Source: Symmetrospora coprosmae (taxonomy: Eukaryota > Basidiomycota > Cystobasidiomycetes > Symmetrosporaceae). Taken from it: a DNA stretch of 64,000 bases. A program made the translations under genes and the position numbers. Location: contig VUYT01000011.1 of assembly GCA_008802785.1 (NCBI GenBank), forward strand, positions 1-64,000, read 5' to 3'. This document shows, piece by piece, positions 23,628 through 33,587 of the stretch; within the stretch, counting starts at the first letter, position 1; every line of letters begins with the position of its first letter. Under the pieces are notes generated by a model, which made no database searches, was not told the origin of the DNA, and worked only from the letters and a program-made list of their open reading frames with translations.

Positions 23628-24632
23628 AGGGCATCGCCGAAGACGGGAGAACGCGAAGGGCAAGCAGAACAGCCCACGGAGAAGCGTTCTTGTTTGGATG
23701 AGCAATCCTTAGATGAGCAGTCCGTAGATGAGCACGTCTTAGATGAGCAGTCCGTGTATGTAACATCACGCCAAGAGCTGCTGTCCTGTGTGTGTGACAT
23801 CATTTGCGATGGTTCCCAACTCCACGTGTGCGGAAAAGCAGCCTCGCTTTCGACACCTCAAGAAGTCGAAAACGCATATCGACTCCACGTAATCAATGCC
23901 GATGAAGGCGGTATCGGGCACAGTGCAACAGTGATGGGGTCCGTCGTTGCTCTTCGCTGGTCTTCCGCCTTCGGCAAAAAGCATGAGCTTCGTCCGACTC
24001 GGAAGCTCCTCGACGTGCCGGAGCCCGAGCATTTGCCTCAGAGCTAGGCATTGCAATCACGACTGACGGAAGGATGGTGCTCGCGGCTAGGACGAGCCGG
24101 TGTGCTCGCTTGAGCACGCAGTCGCGTCGTCGTGCTCGCGCACTGAACAGCACTGACTGAGCATCCTTGTCGTATCGAGCAGCTTGAAGCACAGCAGAGC
24201 GCACGGAGGTCGCCAAGGGTCGGTAAGTCAATACGGCTGTTGGTACATGCAGCCTTCCGGATCAGAGAGGGCCTCGCAGCTGATCCGTTCCATGTGGATG
24301 ATCAGCGCGCGCTCAGGCCTCTCTCACGCGTTGGCGGTCTGCATCTTGGCCGTCGTCGGATGGATGGTCCAGCGTCAACAGCAGTAGCAGCAGCAGCACT
24401 GGGTGGAGCAGTACATCAGCAGCATTGAGTAGACTGACTAGTCGATCCGAAGACAACCCAGCCTCGCTCCTTTCTCCACTTCCGCAACGGCGCTCCGGCC
24501 ACTCCTGTCTCTGCGCAACGGTCCTTCCGTACACGTCAGGCTCCGACCCGGACGCGCACACATCCAAGTAACGGCGCACGCGGCCTCGGTAATCAGCAAA
24601 CGGCCCCTTGATAGGAGCGAGCGCCAGGAAGG
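23628..24632. other. Gene-free stretch after the accessory block
   Basis: It begins with the minisatellite and a flank related to that of gene 2 (for example a shared CTTCGCTGGTCTTC segment near 23950), and ends in the presumed promoter of the kinase gene. I see no supported gene. Confidence 0.5.
23696..23760. repeat. 15-bp minisatellite, copy 2
   Basis: Four imperfect units of the TTAGATGAGCAGTCC type following gene 3, matching the array after gene 2. Confidence 0.85.
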
Positions 24633-27600
24633 ATGGCTGCAGAGTCATTTCCGGCTCCCGTGCAGCTGTTTCAAACGCACTTGATTGCACCGTTCCCAGC
24701 GCTGGACAAGGTTAGACGAAGGAGCAGCTCGCTGAACGCGCCCGTCTTTGTGAACGTGGCCTTCCCTGCCAGCGCCCCTCTCACACCACGTCTGCCAAGG
24801 GCCTCTGAAGGAGGCGCCGCTGCAGCAGGCTTAGTAGGGCGGGATGCGCAGGGCGCCGCCGAGATGCCCGGACGATGGAGCAACCTGATCAATGGCAATA
24901 ATGCGAGCAAGCAGAAGGTTACGCCGGAAGGAAGGGAGAGACGTCTCAGTGCCGCTGGTGCGGGCAAGCAGCTCCTGCTGAGCATGTCTGGGCGTGCCAG
25001 TGGGGCCGCTCCTCCCGCTGCACCCGCTGCCGCCGTCGCCGTCGCCACCATCTCCGTCGCGGGCAACGAAGACGGCAGCGACCCCGACGATCTTCATGCC
25101 ATCTCTACGAGCGCGCAATTTCGCCCAAAGCCAAGCCACGCTGCTGGTGGTGGTGGTGGAGGGAGAAGAGTCTTTGCAGCCACGTGGGATGACAGGAGGG
25201 CGGTTGGAGGGGAAGAGCAGCAGCTGCAGCCGTCACAGCACCGCTCAGAGGGACGTCCGGACGTCCATAACGAGCTGAATCAGAAGGAGGAGGGAGGAAG
25301 CAGCGACGAGGCAGATCACCCACATTTGACCTCGCCTCTGCTCCTCTCTAGACAGGATAGGGATAGAGAGAGCGACAGCTGCGACGTCGACACGTCCATC
25401 TCGGAGCAGCGCGCCCAGGCCTACGCCGTGCTCACTGCAGCATCGCCGACCGCATCGCCTGCGAGGCGATCTTCGTCCACCCGCATCCCGCACGTCGCCC
25501 GCTCCTCGCCTACCCATCGCGGCATCATAGACGTATCCATGGCAGCTGCTCGCATCTCGCAACCCGCGCTGATGAAGATGGAGCTGGACGGACGCGCTGC
25601 GGCCCCGCCCTCAGTTCTGCCCCGTCGACGGACAACGTCCTCGAACGATGCGCCCAGCATGGCAGAGAGGGCAGCGACAGGGCAGCGTTCGCCGCTCGCG
25701 GCCATCTCTGCATCGAGTCCAGCATCGCAAAAGGCGCCTCGTCGGACACGCGTACAGTCGGCCAACGCCGCTTCCACCTCGCAGTTTGCCTCTGCCGTGA
25801 GCCCCGCAGGCACTGCGGCGGCCAAGGGGGCAAGGCGAGGCACAAGCTACTCCTCTAGGCGACGAAGCCTGAGTGCAGAAAACTCGCTCGTCGCGACGCG
25901 CCTGGCTAGAGCATTCCTTGCCAGAGAGCTCGGCGAAAAAGCTCTGACGAGAAAGGGCGTTGCCTTGTGCGCGTCTGCTGCTGCGCGCTGGCCAGCAGAT
26001 GATAGCGAACAGCGAGATCTCTGGACAGCCTTGCACGATGGTGTGCTGCTGTGCCGGTAAGTACAGTACAGCGTGACCGCTTTCAAGGCTGGCTCCAGCT
26101 AATCTGATGATATGCTGTGCACGCCTGTAGCCTCATCAACGGCCTCGTACCGCATTCTGTCAGGCACATAGACAGACGCGACCTTCCAGCAGCCAAAGCA
26201 GCCAACGTCACCAATTTCGTTGCTGCAGCGAAGGCTCGCTTGCCCTTGCAGCCGCACGAGTTCTTCGAGGTGGAGCAGCTGGTACGTACCGATGCCGCCG
26301 CTTGATCAGCCCCAAAGCTGACTCCTTCTTCGACGCTTTGTGCTCCAGTCCTCTGGGTCATCCCACGGCTTCGAGCGGGTCTTGCACACAATCTGCGCCA
26401 TCGCGGAATACGTCACGCTCCGGCAGCAACAGAACGTCCATTCCGGTGCATATGAGGCTTCACTGTCAACAGAGTCCCTCCTTCTCCCCTCACCCCTCTC
26501 CAGAATGGGATCACCGCTCATACCGCCGCTGCCAGCCTCGCCCACGCCCGGCAGCAGTTACTCTCCTACTCTGCCCTCGCCGACGCATCGCCGGAACAGC
26601 TCGCAGCTAGCCGCCTCGCCGGTATCTCCTGCTTTGCAGCAATTCAAGCCGGCGGCTAGGGCAACATCGCCAGCCTCTTCCCCTGCTCAGGTCATCCCAG
26701 CTTCTAGCGTCCCTCGGCCTTCTCGTCTCCTCAGTAGCTCCAGTGGTATCAAAATACGCTCGAGGACCGGATCGCGGCCGACATCTGTTTCACCGACCTC
26801 GCCAGACCAAGGCAATGTCGCTCTCGGTGTCACAGGCATTGGAGGCATCATCCAGACGCCACGTTCCCGAATGGTCTCTCCTCCTGCCACAGCGATAGAA
26901 GCGCCCGCGAATCGGCGCATCACGTTCGCCTCGTCGACAGCTTCGAGCTCGAGTGCCTCATCAGTCTCCACCCGGAGCAGGCATAGCCCCTCGCATTCGG
27001 TCTACAGCAATAATGCCGATAGGCGGATGAGCGAGTCTGCTGTAGAGATCATGACAGTTTTGCAGGAAGGAGAAGAGATGCCTGCGCCTCGTCGAGCAGC
27101 CAGCGATCGACCCGTCACTCTCGGTACTCGGACCCCGGATGGGGACTGCACGCCTGTGAAGATCAGCAGAGCGATGCTTGAAAGGCGCAAATCCTCCAAT
27201 GCGGTACATTCAGCTCGCTCGTCAATGGACCTCGATTCCTCGGTTGACGACCTCTCTACTGTCATTGCGCCCTCGCCGCGGCTGGTGACGGGATCGAGAG
27301 CGTCTGTCCTGCTTGCTTCGACGAGCTCAGGGGAGAGCGGTAATCAGCCCTCTCCTCGCATGTACCGGAGGCGATTGTCCTCGGAATTGCCCATCCGCGC
27401 AAAGTCAGTCTCACCCTCGCCGATTGGGGTCTCAAGTCACGTCCCCTTCCCGGCGGCCGGCATGCGCAGTCATGCTCGCCCTCCGCAGGAGAGCCATATT
27501 CCGCGTTTGAGCGTCGAAGCCGAGGACTTCTTGGAGGAAGATTCTGAGGCCAGAGACTATACACCCAGTCCATCGCCGCAGCCACCTTCTCCTGCACCAG

Positions 27601-30328
27601 ACAAGCCTGCCGCTCGGCCGCGGCAGCACAAGCGGTGGAACTCGGAGGTATTTGATCAGCCGCTGAATGGCAGTCGACTCCGCCACGACCCGACCGAGCC
27701 TCGATCGCGGCACGACAGCTTCATGTCGCCACCTAGTGCTGGCCTTGAGCCGCCCGCACTCCGAAAGCAGGGTGGCTCGGATGCCGGGCGAGGCCTGCGC
27801 AGGCGCAGCACAGATAAAGCATATGCGGCGGACGGCGCACGACAGAAGCTAGTCGTCTCTGAGCCTGGCAAAGCGCCTGTCACCTATGTGAGCATCGTCC
27901 GCTCGTCGCGAAGGCGTGGCGAAGCCTGCTAACCTCGTCCCGTCACCTCCTCAGCAACTGGGAGAGTGCATCGGCAAAGGCCAGTTCGGCTCGGTTTATC
28001 GTGCCTTGAACATCCACACAGGTAGTGTTGTCGCAGTCAAGCGCATCCAGCTGGCTGGCAAGAGCGAAGAGGAGATCATACAGCTGCAAAAGGAGGTCGA
28101 TCTGCTTAAGCGACTGTCACATCCGAGTGTCGTCACCTACGAGGGCTTGGTCCGCACTGAACACTACGTCAACATCATCCTCGAGTTGGTCACCGACTCC
28201 TCAGCTTTCTGTTCCGATGGCAAGGCTGACCCGCAAAGCCGGTCCCTGCAGATACGTTGAAAATGGGTCCCTTCAGCACACCCTGAACGCTTTCGGCATC
28301 CTGCCTGAAGCTCTAGTCGCCAGCTATGTCGTCAAGATCCTTGAAGGCCTCAGCTATCTGCACAGCGTGCACGTCATCCACCGCGACCTCAAGGCCGCCA
28401 ATCTGCTCACTACAAAGAATGGCAATGTGAAACTGTCGGACTTTGGCGTCTCGCTTCAGCTGAATGCGGTCCACAATACCATCGAAAATGCAGATGCGAC
28501 AGGCACGCCCAACTGGAGTGCGTTCGAATGCCAGTTTTGCTTGCCGAGTCCGCTGACATGATCGCTTTCGGCTCACAGTGGCTCCGGAGGTGATCAAGCT
28601 CGAGCGTGCCACCTTCGCTTCCGACATCTGGTCTCTTGCCTGCACGATTGTCGAGCTGCTCACTGGCAAGCCGCCGTACCACCAGCACAATGCCATGACG
28701 AGCATGTACCGTATCGTCGAGGATCCGATGCCGCCCTTGCCTCCGGGGTGCTCGCCCGAGCTCGAGGACTTCTTGACGCAGTGCTTCGCGAAGGAACCGG
28801 AGCAAAGACCGACTGCGGATGCTCTCTTTGAGCATGCCTGGCTGCGCAAGCACTGGCATCTGCACAAGGTACGTCACATGACTAGGCAGTTGCCTGCTGG
28901 CCGTACAGGTTGGGCCATCGTCTAACGCCCGTACCGCAGATGGTGCTTCGACCGCAGGACAGCATTCCATTCATCCGCCGCATCTCTAGCGAGTATCACC
29001 GTCGTTCCAGCTTCATGCGGGAACCTTCAAGCTCTTCCGAGGTCCCCGAGCTGGACCAGTCCGTCTCGTCGCCTGGCAACTCGAGCCTCATGGCGCGGGA
29101 CGATGCGTCGTCGCCGCAGATGTCGTATGCCGGAGACTCGTTCGCCAACGCCAGCGCGTGTGAGGACGCCAGCTCGTTAGCAGCGCGACTTCCCAAGCCG
29201 CGCACGGGGCCGGTACCGGGAGATCAGGACGTCATGATGAGCGACTTGCTTAGAGGCGGAAGGAACGTCGACGCGCCTGAACACATGGCGTTCTCCGTGC
29301 CCAATGCATATGTGGGTTTCGAGCTCGCGTGCCGTCAGCCGAACAAGCTGACGTCGCTCTTACCTTCTCAGCCCTTCCCGCTCGCATCGTCCTTGCCGCC
29401 TCCGATCGGTCTGTCCGAGAATGGACCAGCTCACGACTTTGTCAAGACAACCTTCAGCAAGCGTGAGTTTCATCGTCCTGTCCGTGTACTCGGTGCGCAG
29501 ACTGACTGGGTGTCATCGCGACTTGCAGCCATCGAATGCAAGCTGTGCCACCAACACGTGCGCAAGTATGCCGTCCTCTGCCAAGAGTGTGGCCTCATCT
29601 GCCATTCAAAGTGCAAGGAATTCGCTCCAGTCCCCTGCGACCTCCGCTCGCAGCTCCTTGGCCTGGCCAGCCCACCTGGTCCCCAGCCCACGCCATCGCC
29701 GATGCACATCCCGCATTCGGCGACAAGTCCGATGCTGGCATGCTCGGTACCGCTGATGGAGCCTTCGCCTCTCACATCGCCATCCCAGTTTGCCTTTCAC
29801 TCCAAATTTGGCATTGGCAATCTGCGCAAGTCGAAAGGGTCGCCAATCGAGGCGGGGCCCGAGAGCAGTCCTGGTCGAGGGCGCGGTGCCGGCCCGAATG
29901 CCAGCGCCGCCAACCTCGGCGGTGGTCTGCACATGCTGCGCACGCGGACCAGCTCGCCAGACGCAGGTTTCCGACTCCCGCTGGCGGGCCGGCCCCGTCC
30001 AGCCTCATTCGCCAGCTCGAGCAGCCTGCCCATCTCACGGCGAGAGGGCAACGCAAGCAGCATCTCTAGCTCGAGCGACAGCCATCCGCTCTCGGCTACA
30101 GCTTCCATACCAGAGGACTCGGTCGTCTCGCCTTTCTCGAGCACGCCGGCCAGCTCGCCTCAACAGCCGCCTTTCACCGGTCACTCGCCAAGTGCGGCCG
30201 CCGCCCTTCCTAGCCGTTCTTCTCTGCTCCTCTCTCGCCGCTCGCTCTCTGCACCTGGGAAACCGACAAAGCCAACCAAATCCAAGCACGGCAAGAAGGA
30301 AAGCTCTGGAGACTGTATCATTGCCTGA
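24633..30328 (+). CDS. Cdc7/SepH-type kinase with CH, C1 and CaaX motifs
   Basis: Ser/Thr kinase, about 1740 aa, most like the septation-initiation kinases Cdc7/SepH (Cdc15 group), so a role in cytokinesis or polar growth is likely. Exons: 24633-26056, 26131-26281, 26349-27887, 27955-~28188, ~28252-28517, 28579-28868, 28940-29462, 29529-30328. Order: disordered N-region; calponin-homology domain (~430-560) with WTALHDGVLLCRLINGL and GFERVLHTICAIAEY; ~480 disordered residues; kinase (~1039-1300) with IGKGQFGSVY, VAVKRI, HRDLKAANLL, DFGVSL, APEV; C1 zinc domain (~1470-1520) with CKLCHQHV, CQECGLICHSKC; Ser-rich tail; polybasic SKHGKKESSGDCIIA at the end, a CaaX prenylation signal. The junction between exons 4 and 5 does not fit a GT-AG intron while keeping both IILE and YVENGSLQ in frame, so that site needs evidence. 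Residue numbers are approximate. Confidence 0.88.
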
Positions 30329-30921
30329 CTCGTTCTGCATTCCCAATCATACACGCGCCTTCACTCGTCGTCTTACGGACCTCACGCAACTGCATCGACT
30401 CCGCACCGCAACTATTACGTCCGCTACGATTTGCAAACCTCGTCTCTCGCCAGCTGCTCAACACTGCGTCTCATACACGGCCACATATCGAACACGTCTC
30501 TTGCGCATCTCGTCCATCCATCTCTTCTTGTTCCACCGCATTGCCCTTGCCCTTCGTACATGTCCAAAGTATATGATACCCGCAAACTTAACTCAGTGTC
30601 GTAGAACGAGTGCTGTGGCTTCGTCGCGCAATCCATTGTCGCGTGTATGTGCTCTCGCGCAGCACTGTCCTTGAGCCCGGTGGCGAACGGCACCTGTGCT
30701 GCGCCGGTCCCTTGCCTTGTGCTCATCGACGTTTGAGAACAGCATCTCAGACAGCTCACTCATCCGCCCTCGTCAGGACAGCGTACGTTGGTGCATCATA
30801 GCGACTATGCTCACTGGGCGCGAAGCTGACTGCATTCGCTCGATGCCGCGCTCGAATCTCGCAGCACGCCCCCGAATCCAATTCACGTCGATCTTCCTCG
30901 ACACACACAGCAGCCAACACG
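30329..30921. other. Intergenic region, kinase to monooxygenase
   Basis: About 590 bp with the kinase terminator and the monooxygenase promoter. No gene seen. Confidence 0.5.
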
Positions 30922-33156
30922 ATGACCGCAGCGCCAGCCAAGAAGGTGCTCGTCATTGGCGCCGGCGCCGGTGGTCTCGTCACGCTCAAGACGGTGCTCG
31001 AGGCGAGCGGACGCGACCCATCGCACCCGCTCGAGGCCATCCTCGTTGAAGCGACCGCCGAGATCGGGGGCACGTTCCGGTACAGAGGGTACGAGAACGC
31101 AGAGCTCGTCTCGTCCAGGCAGCTCACGGCGTTCAGCGACTTCCGCATGCCCAAGTCTGGCCGCGGCAAGTTCGGAGATCACATCAGTCTCCCGGACTAC
31201 TGTCGCTACTTGAAGGTGCCGGGCGGATTGACACGGCGTTCGGCGTGCGCTGTACCGGGCTGACAAGTTTGTTCTCATCGTCAATCGCGCTCACAGCGCT
31301 ACGTGGAGCACTTTGAGCTCGATAATGGACAGGGGTGGGACGGACAGCCCGGCCGCTTCCGCATGAATACGCGCGTCGTCAAGATCGAGCGCCATCCGGA
31401 CGGAGGGCATGTAGTCACGATGCAGCGGAAAGCTGGTGCTTCGCTAGCGCCTATCAGCCGCAGCGACTCTGGCGTGAATCTCACCTCAACACCCTCGACA
31501 CCTCCCGCCGAGCCCGACAACGACACGGGCAACAGCGACAGCAGCGATAACGGAGACGGAGACGCCGGCATCGAGACCTTCACTCTGCACGCCGACGCCG
31601 TCGCCATCTGCAGCGGACTGCACGTCACGCCTGCTGTACCCAATCTCCCGGGCGCGGAGGTCGTTCCCGAGTCATTCCACAGCAGCCAGTACAACGGGCG
31701 CGCACAAGTGGCAGGAAAGCGCGTCATGATACTCGGTTGCGGCGAGACGGGGATGGATCTCGCGTACGAGAGCTGCAAAGCCGGCGCGAGCCAGGTCGTG
31801 CTCTGCCACCGCGGCGGCTACCTGAGCTTCCCCAAGGTGCTCAACTCGTTCACCATGTTTGGCGCGACGTTCGACGGCGAGCTGCCCATCGATGGATTGA
31901 TCACGAATCTCTTCGAGACGGCATACGTGCATCCATGGGTCAAGCGAAGCCATTTGCGCTGGTTCGTTTCAGACTTTGTCATCAAGCGGGTCTTGTGGTT
32001 CCTTACCGGCACGCAGGCTGGCTGCAACCAATGGTACGACCACACACTGAGCTAGCACAACTTAGCATGCGCTGATTGAGCTCTTTCACAATCGGCAGGG
32101 TCGGGCAACTTCCGCCGGAGCGCCTTGGCCGAGCCTACGTCTTGTGGGCCTCTTGCCTCATGCTCATGCTGTGACATCTCCGAGCTGACACATTGCCTTT
32201 ACACGCTAGCCTCAACAAATCGCACAAGGCGCAATGCTACATCAACAAGCCGCACAAGCCAGCCCGGCGCTGGCTCTCGATTTTCTCGCACTACTCGGAC
32301 CCGCAGGAGGATATCGACAACCCGATCCATGTCGATCTTGCGCCGTTCCCGGAGAGCTTCAATGCAGACGGAAGCGTCGTGTTCGGGGACAGCCGGGATG
32401 GCTACCACGAGGAAGCCATGAAGAAGAAGACGGTCAAGCCAGAAGTGCTCATCTACGCTACAGGGTACACGCAGAAGTTTGAATGGCTCGGAGAAGGGTA
32501 TCCGAAGGGTCCCGAGAAGGTGGATACGCTCGAGATGGTCGACTCGAAGGATGTCTCGCTGAGCTGGATCGGCCATGTCCGGCCAGGAGTGGTGAGCTGA
32601 AGAACATTGACTTATCGCCCGAGTCGGAAGCAAGGCTGATATCGCACATCTGTTCCAGGGCGCCATTCCACCCATCGCCGAAGAGCAAGCCATGCTCTGG
32701 GCCTTGCTGTTGCAAGACCGTGTGCCCGTGCCTAAGGACGAGGGCAACTACCGCCTCTTGGCTGCGAAGAAGGCGCGCATTCAGTACGGCGTCGATCACA
32801 GCACGTACAGCCACGCCCTCGCCGACGCAATGGGCGCTGTACCCACGCTCAGCGAGCTCTACCGCGAGTACGGCCTGCAGGTGCTGGCCATCTACTGCTT
32901 TGGCGCTGCATTTGTCAGCTTCTACCGGCTCGTTGGTCCGTATCGCACGCCGTACGCGCGGCAAGTCGTCGAAACCGAGATCAAGGACGTCATTCTGCGA
33001 CGAGGCGTTGTTGGCAACATTACGATGGGCTTGGTTCCCATGATCTTCTACGGGCTGGTCTCTGGGCTTGCCCTCCTTCTCGAGACGGCCTGGAAGGCGG
33101 CCAACGCGGTGGGGATCCATATTCCGCTGCCGGAGATGCTGCAGGATAAGTCCTAA
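30922..33156 (+). CDS. Flavin-containing monooxygenase
   Basis: FAD- and NADPH-dependent monooxygenase of the dimethylaniline/Baeyer-Villiger superfamily, probably oxidising N- or S-containing or xenobiotic compounds. Five exons, 30922-31215, 31297-32033, 32099-32143, 32210-32591, 32659-33156, give 651 aa in frame. FAD-binding Rossmann motif near the start: VLVIGAGAGGLVTLKTVLEA. NADPH-binding motif in the middle: RVMILGCGETGMDLAYES. ATGYTQKFEWL near residue 460 fits the family ATG-Y motif. The segment from about 300 to 340 (YLSFPKVLNSFTMFG) fits the substrate domain. A hydrophobic stretch near the C-terminus (TMGLVPMIFYGLVSGLALLL) may anchor it to a membrane. An insertion of acidic Asp/Ser residues near 190 is unusual but not disruptive. 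Substrate unknown. Confidence 0.9.
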
Positions 33157-33587
33157 CAAATCGATGGATGCGAGGAGGAAGGCGGAGTGAAGGAGTGAGG
33201 GGGAAGCATGAGCGCGCTGGTGGCAAAAAACGAGGACGACGCTCTGCGAGGTGTGAGATGTCGAGGTGCAGCGAAGTGGATGTGTAGCCATCAGTGTCAA
33301 TGAGAAACGTGCAGTGTGCTTGCAGTTCAGCTGCCCCCGTCTGCCCTTTGCCTTGATCCTTGCGCGCCTCCGCACCCTCCACTGAGCGCCCTTCAAATTT
33401 CGGCGTGTCGCGCCTGTGCGACCCTCTCTCTCCTCCTCCCGACTTCTCCATCAACGTTCACACCGCTACTCACCCTCAAAGGCAGTCTCTGTACCACTCT
33501 CATCCTGTTGTAGCATCACACAGCAGCAGAAGCAGCAGAGAACATCACCTCACCTCACCTCACGTCCAGCCAGCAGCAGTAGCAGCC
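33157..33587. other. Upstream region of NOG2
   Basis: About 430 bp between the monooxygenase and NOG2. Close to the NOG2 start it carries a short CACCT repeat (33547-33563) and CAG-rich leader DNA. No gene seen. Confidence 0.5.

Noticed and set aside
15125-24100. The accessory block as a transposon
   Set aside because: I looked for transposase, reverse transcriptase or integrase motifs, terminal inverted repeats and target-site duplications. None was found; the direct repeats are placed like duplicated promoters, not like element ends.
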